DNA from: an uncultured Vicinamibacterales bacterium
GTDB taxonomy: Bacteria; Acidobacteriota; Vicinamibacteria; Vicinamibacterales; UBA8438
Direction: 5' to 3'
Assembly: GCA_958295905.1 (NCBI GenBank)
Contig: OY282382.1
Coordinates: 62,001-126,000 of the forward strand
DNA: 64,000 nt
Shown here: positions 54,292 to 63,431 of the stretch, piece by piece
Layout of the letters: each line of letters opens with the position of its first letter
Position numbering within the stretch: position 1 is the stretch's first letter
Position numbers and translations under genes: made by a program
The notes under the pieces: model-generated
Databases searched by the model: none
Seen by the model: the letters and a program-made list of their open reading frames with translations, nothing else
Told to the model about the DNA's origin: nothing

Positions 54292-55974
54292 ATGACTCGG
54301 GCGGGAATGAAAATCCGCCGCGCGCTACGCCTGCTCGGCTGGAACGTGCTGTTTCTCGTGGCGGGCCTGGCGCTGATTGGAGTCGTCGGCGAGACGTACT
54401 TCCGGCTGCGGGCGCCCTTCTTGGAGAGCGGCGCTCCCTACGCTTGGTCTCCAACTGTCGGGCACATATCCACCCCCAACACGGAGGTGCGTTGGACGAA
54501 CAGGCTTGATTTCTGGACGGAATCACGAACCAACAGCTTGGGATTCCTGGACCGCGGACCCATCGGCCTCGAGCGCGCCGCGGCAAGCTGCCACATCGCC
54601 ATGATCGGCGATTCCTATGTGGAGGCGCGCCACGTTCCCATCGCCGACAAATTTCAAGTTCGGCTGGAGGAACTCGCCGCCGAGGAACTTCGCCATCTGG
54701 ACATCACGACCTCGGCGTTCGGGATCATGGACACCGGCCAGGTCAACCAACTGGCGTACTACGACGAATTCGCACGGACGCTCCGGCCCGCCCTGTTGGT
54801 GCTCGTCTTCGTCGACAACGACTTCGTGAACAATGCGCCCATTCTGGACGGTTTGAACCGGGGCGTGGATCCGGACCGACTCACCAAGGTTTCCGCGACG
54901 CGGGGCGCGGACGGGACCATCACGCTGCGACCGCCCCATCCCCCTTCTCCGGAGTCCCGATTGTCCACCATGGCTTCGACTTCTCCACCGTGGTATTCGC
55001 GCGTCACGGACCGCCTGATGGACATGTCTCTCCTCTCGAGGTGGCTGTATCTCAAGAAGCGCGCTTGGTTCCCGGCCGACACCGATCCCGAACTGATCGC
55101 CTGGGTGGCGCTGCTGAGCCGGCACTCCCCCCGCTACGCCGCGCTGTTCGATGGATGGCGGCCAACGACATGGGGAGGCATCAACGATCCGTTCCTGTTT
55201 GCACAGGACATGCCCGCCATCTACGAGGACGCCCTGGACTTCACGGCCTTCGCGCTGGACCAGTTCAGGGAACGCGCGGACCGCGACGGCGCCGCATTGG
55301 TCATCCTGTCCACTCACTACATCGGCACCCGAGGCGACCTCGGATTCGACCGCCTGACCGCTCTGGCCGAACCGCGGGGCATTCCCGTCATTGACTACAA
55401 CGACTATGTACTCCGCCAGGGCGCCGAGCCCAGGAGGGATGCGAGATGGAAGCACGACCCCCACTGGAACACCGCCGGTCACCGGTGGGCAGCGGAAGCC
55501 CTGCTCGAGTACCTGAAGGCGAACCAGGAGATATGCACGAGGCGAAAGAGCCCGACCTCACCCCCTCCACTTCCTTCCTGGCTGACGGACTATGAGTCCA
55601 TCGCGTCCGGCGAACCGATGGCCCGCTCGGTCTTCGACATCTATCTTCGTGAGAACACGGTGTCCTACCTCAAGTCGCCGTGCAGCGCGGCGGATGTGCG
55701 AGCGGAGTTTTTCCTGCATGTCATCCCGGAAGACCTGGAGGACCTGCCGGCCGACCGCCGGCAGTACGGCTTCGGCGGTGCGAACTTCCTCTACGGGAAC
55801 ACCGCTGCCTTGGCCTTTGGCGGCCGATGCATTATGGAGCATCCGCTCCCCGACTATCCCATCGCCCGCATCCGGACCGGGCAGTTCACCCCCGAAGGCG
55901 ACCAGATCTGGATGGCCGAGTTCCCCGTCGGCGCGGTGGAAGGCGAACCGCCGCCGTCTACTGCTGTCCGATAG
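54292..55974 (+). CDS. membrane-anchored SGNH hydrolase-like protein 3 with C-terminal module
   Basis: 560 residues, MTRAGMKIRRALRLLGWN start nearly the same as protein 2. IGDSYVEARH (Ser about residue 107), VFVDNDFVNN (Ser-Asn changed to Asp-Asn in block III), HDPHWNTAGHRWA. One C-terminal module, SGEPMARSVFDIYL to GDQIWMAEF. From ~55,480 to the stop and ~70 bp beyond, the DNA is almost identical to the end of gene 2, indicating gene conversion or recent duplication. Confidence 0.82.
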   Translation: MTRAGMKIRRALRLLGWNVLFLVAGLALIGVVGETYFRLRAPFLESGAPYAWSPTVGHISTPNTEVRWTNRLDFWTESRTNSLGFLDRGPIGLERAAASCHIAMIGDSYVEARHVPIADKFQVRLEELAAEELRHLDITTSAFGIMDTGQVNQLAYYDEFARTLRPALLVLVFVDNDFVNNAPILDGLNRGVDPDRLTKVSATRGADGTITLRPPHPPSPESRLSTMASTSPPWYSRVTDRLMDMSLLSRWLYLKKRAWFPADTDPELIAWVALLSRHSPRYAALFDGWRPTTWGGINDPFLFAQDMPAIYEDALDFTAFALDQFRERADRDGAALVILSTHYIGTRGDLGFDRLTALAEPRGIPVIDYNDYVLRQGAEPRRDARWKHDPHWNTAGHRWAAEALLEYLKANQEICTRRKSPTSPPPLPSWLTDYESIASGEPMARSVFDIYLRENTVSYLKSPCSAADVRAEFFLHVIPEDLEDLPADRRQYGFGGANFLYGNTAALAFGGRCIMEHPLPDYPIARIRTGQFTPEGDQIWMAEFPVGAVEGEPPPSTAVR

Positions 55975-56041
55975 TTCTCCGGAAACCCGGACCATACATG
56001 GAGACACTTCTGTGTCAAGCGACAACATGCGTGCGAGCACC

Positions 56042-56956
56042 ATGACGCGCGGCGTAGCGGCCCCCCCCGGCAACGGGTCTCGAGAGCACGGTCGGTGTCT
56101 ATGGTTACCTCTGTCTGTATCTGAAAGTGCTTTTCTTCATCGCTCTCTGCGCTGCCGCCCCGCGGACATTCCAGGCGCTGGGCAGGGAAGACTACTGGGT
56201 GGAGTATCTCACCGCGGCATGGTTTCTCCTGGCGGGTCTCGTGCTGTTCGTCACGGCCCTGGCGGAGCGGCGCTTCCGACGCTGCGCCTATATTCTCGGC
56301 GGCATGGCGCTGATGTTCGTCGCCGGCGAGGAAATCAGTTGGGGGCAGCGTATCTTCGGGTTTGCGACGCCCGATTTACTGATGCGCTTGAATGATCAGG
56401 GAGAATTAAATATCCACAATATCGCCAATGGCTTGTTCGACATTATCTACCTGAATGGTGCGCTGATCCTGTGCATGGTGACCAGCGCGGCTTTCTTTTG
56501 CCGGAAGGACGGGCTCTTCGGGATTCCGTTGCCTTCAATTCCGCTGATGCTGGGCTTTCTGATGACGCTTCCTATGACACGGGAATAAATCGCGAGATCG
56601 GAATATTCTCGGGCGTCGGGTTCGGGGAATTCATTACGGGCCTCAGAAGATCCTTCGGACTCATTCTGGTCGAGGAGAAGGGACTGCTGCTGCTCTTTTT
56701 CATCTTCACCCTGCTTTCGGGGCAGGTCAGGTTGGCCATTGCTTCCGCTGCGACTCTGGCGCTCGTTCTGGCTCTCACGTACGTGAACTTCCATAGCGAC
56801 GTCAGTACGGGAAGCCTGTATGAGGTGCGCGAGTATCTGTTCGGCGTCGGCTGTCTTTTCTATTGTTTGGAGCTCTTGCTGGCTCAGGAACGGTTAGCGG
56901 CAATCTCACGGACGTCAATTCAGCGGCCGAGTGGACCGGTCAACCACGATGTCTAA
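56042..56956 (+). pseudogene. membrane protein of the GEEISWGQR family, broken copy 2
   Basis: ATG 56042 gives MTRGVAAPP, then a C8 tract at 56061-56068; one C fewer joins it to STVGVYGYLCLYLKVLFFIALCAA. The main frame has LTAAWFLLAGLVLFVTALAER, MFVAGEEISWGQRIFGFATP and NIHNIANGLFDIIYLNG. A second lesion near 56575 ends the frame (LMTLPMTRE), and INREIGIFSGVGFGEFITG continues in another frame with three more helices to the TAA at 56956. This is the most complete copy in the array. It is a polytopic membrane protein of unknown function often found in glycan loci. Confidence 0.75.
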
Positions 56957-58664
56957 CGCGAAAACGCACGACGTAAAGCCGCATCCATCCGTTGCCCCGC
57001 ACATCCGCCCTGCTCCCGGGCGAATCCGCCGCGCGCTGGGTCTGGCCGGCTGGAACGCGCTGATTCTCGTGGCCGGCTTGGCGCTGATTGGAGTCGTCGG
57101 TGAGACGTACTTCCGGCTGCGGGTACCCTTCGTGGAGAGCGACGCTCCCTACGCCTGGTCTCCAGCCGTCGGGAGCATATTCACACCCAACGCGGAGGTG
57201 CGTTGGACGAACAAGCTTGATTTCTGGACCATCTCCCGCACGAACAGCCTGGGGTTTCTAGACCGCGAATCCATCGGCATCGAGCGGGCCGCGGCAAGCT
57301 GCCACATCGCCATGATCGGCGATTCCTATGTGGAGGCGCTCCAGGTCCCCATTGCCGACAAATTTCACGTTCGGCTGGAGGAACTCGCCGCCGAGGAACT
57401 GCGCCATCTGGACGTCAAGACCTCGGCGTTCGGGATCTCCGGCACCGGCCAAGTCAACCAACTGGCGTACTACGACGAATTCACGCGGTATCTGCGACCC
57501 GCTTTGTTGGTGCTCGTCTTCGTTGCCAACGACTTCATGAACAATGCGCCCATCCTGGATGGGTTGCGCCGGGGAATGGATCCAGACCGACTCAAGTATG
57601 TCTCCGCGACACGAGGCACGGATGGCGCGGATGGGAGCATTACGCTGCGACCGCCCTTTCCCGGGGAGTCCCGATTTGCGGCGACGCCTTCTCCACCGTG
57701 GTATAGGCGCACCGCGGACCACCTGACCGGCATGTCTGCCTTCGCGAACTGGCTGAATACCAAGAGGCGCGCTTCTTCGTCGGACGACGCCGACCCCGAA
57801 CTGATCGCCCAGGTGGCGCTGCTCAGCCGGCGCTCCCCGAGCTACGCCGCGCTGCTTGACGGGTGGCGGCCAACGACGCGGGGAAGCATCGGTCGTCCGT
57901 TCACGCACACACAGGATTTGCCGCCCGTCTACGAGGACGCGCTGGACTTCACAGCCTTCGCGCTGGACCAGTTCAGGGAACGCGCGGAGCGCGACGGCGC
58001 CGCGGTGGTCATTCTGTCCTCACACACCATGGGCACCCGAGGCGACCTCGCATTCGACCGCATGACCGCTCTGGCCGAATCGCGGGGCATCCCCGTCATC
58101 GACCAGTACGACTACATACTCCGCCAGGGCGCCGGGCCGAGGGATGCGCAGTGGGCGCACGACGGCCACTGGAACGCCGCCAGCCATCAATGGGCGGCGG
58201 AAACGCTGCTTGAGTACCTGAAACAGAACCAGGAGATCTGCACGACGCGAAAGCGCCCGGCCTCGCCCCCACCACGTCCTTCCTGGCTGACGGACTACGA
58301 GTCCATCGCGTCCGGCGAACCGGTGGCCCACTCCGACTTCGACATCTATCTTCACGAGAATACGGTGAGCTACCTCAAGTCGCCGTGCAGCGCGGCGGAT
58401 GCGCAGGCGCAGTTCTTTCTGCACATCGTCCCGGAAGACGTCGAAGACCTGCCGGCCGGCCGCCGGCGGTACGGCTACGACAATCTGGATTTCCACTACA
58501 GGGGATCCGCCGCTCTGGCCTTTAGCGGCAGGTGCATTGCGGAGCGCCCGCTCCCCGACTATCCCATCGCCCGCATCAGAACCGGGCAGTTCACGCCGGA
58601 CGATGGCCGGATCTGGATGGCCGAGTTCCCCGTCGGCGCGGTGGAGGGCGAACAAGGCCGCTGA
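56949..58664 (+). CDS. membrane-anchored SGNH hydrolase-like protein 4 with C-terminal module
   Basis: 571 residues from ATG 56949, which overlaps the end of the preceding membrane-protein gene by 8 bp. It has an N-terminal extension SNAKTHDVKPHPSVAPHIRP before the anchor, then IGDSYVEALQ, VFVANDFMNN and HDGHWNAASHQWA. The module ends RIRTGQFTPDDGRIWMAEF. Its module resembles that of protein 1 (Y-G-Y-D-N-L-D-F-H-Y) more than 2 and 3 (Y-G-F-G-G-A-N-F), so modules and catalytic parts may have been shuffled. Confidence 0.82.
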   Translation: MSNAKTHDVKPHPSVAPHIRPAPGRIRRALGLAGWNALILVAGLALIGVVGETYFRLRVPFVESDAPYAWSPAVGSIFTPNAEVRWTNKLDFWTISRTNSLGFLDRESIGIERAAASCHIAMIGDSYVEALQVPIADKFHVRLEELAAEELRHLDVKTSAFGISGTGQVNQLAYYDEFTRYLRPALLVLVFVANDFMNNAPILDGLRRGMDPDRLKYVSATRGTDGADGSITLRPPFPGESRFAATPSPPWYRRTADHLTGMSAFANWLNTKRRASSSDDADPELIAQVALLSRRSPSYAALLDGWRPTTRGSIGRPFTHTQDLPPVYEDALDFTAFALDQFRERAERDGAAVVILSSHTMGTRGDLAFDRMTALAESRGIPVIDQYDYILRQGAGPRDAQWAHDGHWNAASHQWAAETLLEYLKQNQEICTTRKRPASPPPRPSWLTDYESIASGEPVAHSDFDIYLHENTVSYLKSPCSAADAQAQFFLHIVPEDVEDLPAGRRRYGYDNLDFHYRGSAALAFSGRCIAERPLPDYPIARIRTGQFTPDDGRIWMAEFPVGAVEGEQGR

Positions 58665-58713
58665 TCTATTTATCGTGGAGGTGATGCCTCGCCCGAGACG
58701 GCCCCGCGCCCCC

Positions 58714-59724
58714 TCAGCAGACCCCGTAGAACGCCTTGTACCAATCCACGAAGCGCCGGACCCCGACTTCGACCGGGGTGTTCGGCCGGTAGCCGAAGTC
58801 CTTCGCCAGATCGCCGACGTCCGCGAGCGTGTCGGGCACGTCGCCGGGCTGCAAGGGCAGGAGGTTCTTCTCCGCCTTGCGGCCCAGGCACGCCTCCAGC
58901 ACCCTGATGCAGCGCTCCAATTCGACGCCATCACCGTTGCCGACGTTGTAGATCCGGTGCGGCGCGGCGCTGGTGGCCGGGTCGGGCGCCTCCCCGCGCC
59001 AGCGCCCGTCCGGGGCCGCGGGCCGATCGATCACCCGGACGATGCCCTCGACGACGTCGTCGATGTAGGTGAAGTCCCGGCGGTGGCGTCCGCGGTTGAA
59101 CACGTCGATGGGGCGGCCCGCCAGGATGTTGCGGGTGAACAAGAACAGCGCCATGTCGGGCCGGCCCCACGGCCCGTAGACGGTGAAGAAGCGCAGTCCG
59201 GTCGCAGGAAGCCCGTACAGGTGGCTGTAGCAATGCGCCATCATCTCGTTGGCCTTCTTGCTGGCGGCGTAGAGCGAAAGCGGGTGGTCGACGTGGTGGC
59301 GCTCGGAGAACGGCAGGGTCCGGTTGGCGCCGTACACGGCGCTGGTGGACGCGTAGACGAGGTGGCCGACACGATGGCGGCGGCAGCCTTCCAGGACGTT
59401 GACGAAGCCGGTGAGGTTGGTCTCGACGTAGGCGTGAGGGTTTTCCAGCGAGTGCGGGACGCCCGCCTGCGCGGCGAGGTTGACGACCGCTTCGGGCCGC
59501 TCGCGCGCGAAGATCGCCGCGACCGCCGCGCGGTCCGCGACGTCGGCGCGCACGTCATGGAAGCCGGGAAACGCCCGGGTCCGGTCGAGCCGCGCCTCCT
59601 TGAGGCGGACGTCGTAGTAGGGATCGAGATTGTCGACGCCGACGACCTCGTCGCCCCGTTCGAGCAGGCGCAACGCGAGCGCGGCGCCGATGAATCCGGC
59701 CGCGCCGGTAAGAAGAATCTTCAT
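58714..59724 (-). CDS. UDP-glucuronate 4-epimerase-like SDR
   Basis: 336 residues: KILLTGAAGFIGAALALRLL (NAD site), VGVDNLDPYYDVRLKEARL, VYASTSAVYGANR, YAASKKANEMMAH (Tyr-x3-Lys) and LRFFTVYGPWGRPDMALFLF. The PYYDVRLKEARL and FTVYGPWGRPDMA strings are hallmarks of CapI/LspL-type UDP-glucuronic acid epimerases, which give UDP-galacturonic acid for capsule or LPS. It is a monocistronic gene convergent with the SGNH array. Confidence 0.85.
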   Translation of the reverse strand: MKILLTGAAGFIGAALALRLLERGDEVVGVDNLDPYYDVRLKEARLDRTRAFPGFHDVRADVADRAAVAAIFARERPEAVVNLAAQAGVPHSLENPHAYVETNLTGFVNVLEGCRRHRVGHLVYASTSAVYGANRTLPFSERHHVDHPLSLYAASKKANEMMAHCYSHLYGLPATGLRFFTVYGPWGRPDMALFLFTRNILAGRPIDVFNRGRHRRDFTYIDDVVEGIVRVIDRPAAPDGRWRGEAPDPATSAAPHRIYNVGNGDGVELERCIRVLEACLGRKAEKNLLPLQPGDVPDTLADVGDLAKDFGYRPNTPVEVGVRRFVDWYKAFYGVC

Positions 59725-60191
59725 GGCAGCGGTCGAGCCCGGCGTCCTCAGCGTTCGCCATGGCTCGAATCCCGGCGGTGTCGGTATGTCTCATCGCCTG
59801 CAGGACATGCGTCGTCCGGACATGCGGCATCTCCAGACGCCGCCACCGAGCGCCCTCCGGCCGGGTGGACAACGGTATGCTACCGCTCCGTTCGGGTCAT
59901 CCGCAACCGCGGCGGCCAGACCCGGCCCCGCGTCTCCGCCGCGGCCTGTCGTTTCCCGCCGGCGCACGTCAGAATTCGTCAGAACCGATGCGCCTGGTGA
60001 TAAACTGAGTGCTTTCGGCGGCATACCCTTGAAGCCGCGCGGCACGAAGGAGAGTCCTGTTCCCACCCCATACACGGCGCTCCCGCCCGGAGACCTGCCG
60101 TCGGCGGCCGCGCGATCCGCGTTGACCGTTACATCTGCGGCCATCCGCCGGACGGACCACGGCCGGCGACGAAATCCATCGAACGCATGAC
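59725..60191. promoter_or_regulatory. divergent intergenic region
   Basis: 467 bp between the epimerase (minus) and asparagine synthetase (plus) genes. Expected to contain both promoters; no distinct boxes, repeats or structured RNA were recognised. Confidence 0.3.
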
Positions 60192-62195
60192 ATGTGCGGC
60201 ATAGCCGGTTTCCTCGGAGGCGGGCGTTTCCCTCCAGAAGAAGCGTCGTCGATCGCACGCGGAATGGCGGACGCCGTTGCCCACCGTGGTCCCGACGACG
60301 CCGGGGTCTGGATCGACCGCGAGGCCGAGATCGCCTTGGCCTACCGGCGTCTGGCCGTCATCGATCCGTCGCCGGCCGGCCGCCAGCCGATGCGGTCCGC
60401 CTCCGGGCGGAGCGTCATCGTCTTCAATGGCGAGATCTACAACCACCTGGACCTCAGGCGGCGGATCGCGGCCCAGCGTCCGGACACCTCCTGGAGGGGA
60501 CATTCCGATACGGAGACGCTGCTGGCCGCCATCGAGCATTGGGGGTTGGAGGAGGCGTTGCAGGCGGCCAACGGCATGTTCGCTTTCGCGTTCTGGGACC
60601 GAGAGGACAGGACGCTCTGCCTGGCGCGTGACCGTGTGGGCGAAAAGCCGCTCTATTACGGCCGGCAGAACGGCGTGCTCCTGTTCGGGTCCGAGCTGAA
60701 AGCGCTCGCGGCGCATCCCGCATTCGAGGGAGACGTCGACCGGGACGCGCTCACCCTGCTCCTGCGCCACGGCTACATTTCGTCCCCCTGGTCGATCTAC
60801 AAGGGAGTGCGAAAGCTGCCGGCGGGCGCTTATGTCAAGGTGGCCGCCGGCGCTTCACGGCAGCCGCGTGCCGGCGAACTGCCGGAACCGCAGTGTTACT
60901 GGTCGTTGCGGGACATCGTGGCGGCAGGCCGGGCGCAGCCGTTCGAGGGCGCCCCCGAAGACGCGGTGGACGCCCTGCACGACGTGTTGCTCCGGGGAGT
61001 GCGCGGGCAGATGGCCGCGGATGTCCCGCTCGGCGCCTTCCTCTCCGGCGGAATCGACTCCTCGACCGTCGTCGCATTGATGCAGGCGCAATCCGGGCGG
61101 CCGGTGCGAACGTTCACCATCGGATTCGACGAATCGGAATACAACGAAGCGGAGCACGCCAAGGCGGTGGCCGGCCACCTCGGGACGGAACACACCGAAC
61201 TGTACGTATCGGCGCGGGATTCTCTCGACGTCATTCCCCGCCTGCCTGACCTTTTCGACGAGCCTTTCGCCGACTCCTCGCAGATTCCGACCTTCTTGGT
61301 TGCCGGGATGGCCCGCCGGCACGTCACCGTCGCCCTGTCGGGAGACGGCGGCGACGAGCTGTTCGGGGGTTATGGGCACTACATCTCGACGCCTCGGCGC
61401 TGGCGCCTGCTGTCCCATGCGCCCGCGCCGCTGCGCCGATTCGGCGCGCGCGCGATCATGGCCGCTCAGGCGCAGGGAGCGGACAGCTTGCCGGCCCGTG
61501 TCCTTGGCCGGCTGCCAATGGACCGCGGGCGACGCCGGCTACAAGCCAAAGCGCACACCTTGGCGCAGTTGGCCAATTGCCGGACGCAGGAGGAACTCCA
61601 TTGGCTCTCTCTTTCTCTCTGGCGGAATCCCTCCGCGGTCGTACGTGGAGCGTCCGAACCTGAAACCGCCCTGAACGAATCCGAGAACTGGCCCGGTGGG
61701 CTCGAATTCGCGGCCCGTTTGATGGCGGTCGACAGCCTGACCTACCTTCCGGATGACCTTCTCGTCAAGGTGGATAGGGCGGCGATGGGCGTGGGTCTCG
61801 AGACGCGTGCGCCATTCCTGGACCGTCACGTCATGGAGTTCGTCTGGCGGTTGCCGCTGTCTTTCAGGATCCGTAACGCTCGGAGCAAGTGGGTTTTGCG
61901 GCAGGTGCTCTACAAGTACGTACCGATGCGGCTCGTCGAACGGCCGAAGGCGGGATTCTCCATACCGCTCGCCTCGTGGCTGCGTGGTTCGCTCAGGGAT
62001 TGGGCGGAGGCGTTACTGGACGCCGGACGGCTGCGGGCGGAGGGGTTCCTCGACCCGCGGCCAGTCCGCCGGAAGTGGCATGAATTCCTGAATGGGCATG
62101 AGCAATGCAAACAGCACCTCTGGAACGTTCTGATGTTTCAGGCGTGGCTGGACCGCCGTCGACGGAACTCCGGACCAGGCGTAACCGCGGCATGA
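60192..62195 (+). CDS. asnB: glutamine-hydrolysing asparagine synthetase
   Basis: 667 residues. MCGIAGFLGG places the catalytic Cys2 of the N-terminal glutamine amidotransferase domain; AHRGPDDAGVW, RLAVIDPSPAGRQPM and FNGEIYNH follow. The synthetase domain has PLGAFLSGGIDSSTVVALM (PP-loop, SGGxDS), LSGDGGDELFGGYGHY and LPDDLLVKVDRAAMGVGLE with TRAPFLDRHVMEFV. In polysaccharide loci AsnB-like enzymes often amidate uronic acids rather than make free asparagine; the adjacent uronate epimerase makes that plausible but unproven. Confidence 0.9.
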   Translation: MCGIAGFLGGGRFPPEEASSIARGMADAVAHRGPDDAGVWIDREAEIALAYRRLAVIDPSPAGRQPMRSASGRSVIVFNGEIYNHLDLRRRIAAQRPDTSWRGHSDTETLLAAIEHWGLEEALQAANGMFAFAFWDREDRTLCLARDRVGEKPLYYGRQNGVLLFGSELKALAAHPAFEGDVDRDALTLLLRHGYISSPWSIYKGVRKLPAGAYVKVAAGASRQPRAGELPEPQCYWSLRDIVAAGRAQPFEGAPEDAVDALHDVLLRGVRGQMAADVPLGAFLSGGIDSSTVVALMQAQSGRPVRTFTIGFDESEYNEAEHAKAVAGHLGTEHTELYVSARDSLDVIPRLPDLFDEPFADSSQIPTFLVAGMARRHVTVALSGDGGDELFGGYGHYISTPRRWRLLSHAPAPLRRFGARAIMAAQAQGADSLPARVLGRLPMDRGRRRLQAKAHTLAQLANCRTQEELHWLSLSLWRNPSAVVRGASEPETALNESENWPGGLEFAARLMAVDSLTYLPDDLLVKVDRAAMGVGLETRAPFLDRHVMEFVWRLPLSFRIRNARSKWVLRQVLYKYVPMRLVERPKAGFSIPLASWLRGSLRDWAEALLDAGRLRAEGFLDPRPVRRKWHEFLNGHEQCKQHLWNVLMFQAWLDRRRRNSGPGVTAA

Positions 62196-62335
62196 CCTTG
62201 GGAATGTTCGCCGACCCGTCCTTTCCGCTGCGGCGTTCGCAAGAGCGACTCGAATGCGCCGGCGCTCGATCCGGCTGCCACGACCGGCGGCGCGGCCTCC
62301 CGGCGCGCATTCCGCGCCGCGCTCGGCGGCGGGTA
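62193..62335 (+). pseudogene. remnant of the flippase 3' end
   Basis: TGACCTTGGGAATG at 62193, then a run that matches 40673-40819 (GCGTTCGCAAGAGCGACTCG in both, ending in GGCGGCGGGTAAC versus GGCCGCGGGTAAC). Frameshifts are present. It precedes an ATPase gene exactly as at the original locus, so flippase tail and ATPase were copied together. Confidence 0.75.
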
Positions 62336-62350
62336 ACATATTCAACCTGT

Positions 62351-63343
62351 ATGCGCAGATTCAACACGGAAGGTCCCATCCGCCCCGAGGACCATTACCA
62401 CGTTCCGCCGCTGGAACGGGTGGACCTCGACCAGATCCTGGACATGATCCGGCGCAAACGGTACTTCCTGCTGCACGCGCCCCGTCAGACCGGCAAGACC
62501 TCGGCTCTCCTGGCGCTTCGGGACCTGCTGAACCGCGGCGAACAAGGCGACTTCCGGTGCGAATATGTGAACGTCGAGGCCGCCCAGGCGCACCGCGAAG
62601 ACTTGAGCGGCGCGATGCGCACCATTCTCGGCGCGCTGGCCGACCACGCCTTGCTGTCAGGCGACCGGTTCCTGGACGGGGTCTGGCTGGACATCCTGAG
62701 CAGTTTCGGCCCGGGCGGAGCGCTGGGCGCCGCATTGACGCGCTGGAGCCTGGCCGACCCCAAACCGCTGGTGCTGCTGGTTGACGAGATCGACTCGCTC
62801 GTCGGCGACACGCTGCTGTCCGTGCTCCGGCAGTTGCGCGCCGGCTACGAGCAGCGTCCCGGGGGCTTTCCGCAAAGCGTCGTGCTTTGCGGCGTGCGAG
62901 ACCTTCAGGATTACCGCATCCGCTCCGGCTCGGGCGGGATGATCGCCGGCGGCAGCCCGTTCAACGTGGCCGCCAAGTCGTTGCGCCTCGCCGATTTCGC
63001 CGAAGCCGAGACGCGGAAACTGCTTGCGCAGCACACCGCCGAAACCGGGCAGGCGTTCACGCCGGAGGCGCTGAAGATGGTCTGGACCCAGACGCAGGGT
63101 CAGCCCTGGCTGGTCAACGCGCTGTGCGCCGACGCCTGCTTCGACAACGAGTCCGGCCGCGACCGCTCCCGCGCCGTTACCGCCGCCGACGTCCTCGACG
63201 CCCGCGAGCGGCTGATTCTGAGCCGGCGCACCCACCTCGACCAACTCGCCCACCAACTCGAGGAGGAACGGGTGCGGCGGGTCGTGGAACCCGTACTGAG
63301 CGGCGGCGACGAGCCCCGCTACCATCTTGGCGGCGCGCCTTGA
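62351..63343 (+). CDS. AAA-like ATPase paralogue lacking the nuclease domain
   Basis: 330 residues from ATG 62351. HAPRQTGKTSALLAL (Walker A), PLVLLVDEIDSLVGD (Walker B), VVLCGVRDLQDYRI and GQPWLVNALCADAC align with the protein at 40895. After VLSGGDEP the sequence diverges to RYHLGGAP and stops, so ~75 ATPase residues and the nuclease are missing. It may be inactive. The following 88 bp are non-coding; on the minus strand they encode HDRLPPLDAALNLPPERY, possibly a transposase tail. Confidence 0.75.
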   Translation: MRRFNTEGPIRPEDHYHVPPLERVDLDQILDMIRRKRYFLLHAPRQTGKTSALLALRDLLNRGEQGDFRCEYVNVEAAQAHREDLSGAMRTILGALADHALLSGDRFLDGVWLDILSSFGPGGALGAALTRWSLADPKPLVLLVDEIDSLVGDTLLSVLRQLRAGYEQRPGGFPQSVVLCGVRDLQDYRIRSGSGGMIAGGSPFNVAAKSLRLADFAEAETRKLLAQHTAETGQAFTPEALKMVWTQTQGQPWLVNALCADACFDNESGRDRSRAVTAADVLDARERLILSRRTHLDQLAHQLEEERVRRVVEPVLSGGDEPRYHLGGAP

Positions 63344-63431
63344 GCTAGTAACGCTCCGGCGGCAGGTTGAGCGCGGCATCGAGCGGAGGCAGCCTGTCGT
63401 GACCGGGGCGCGCGTGGCGCAGCGAGGGTCA

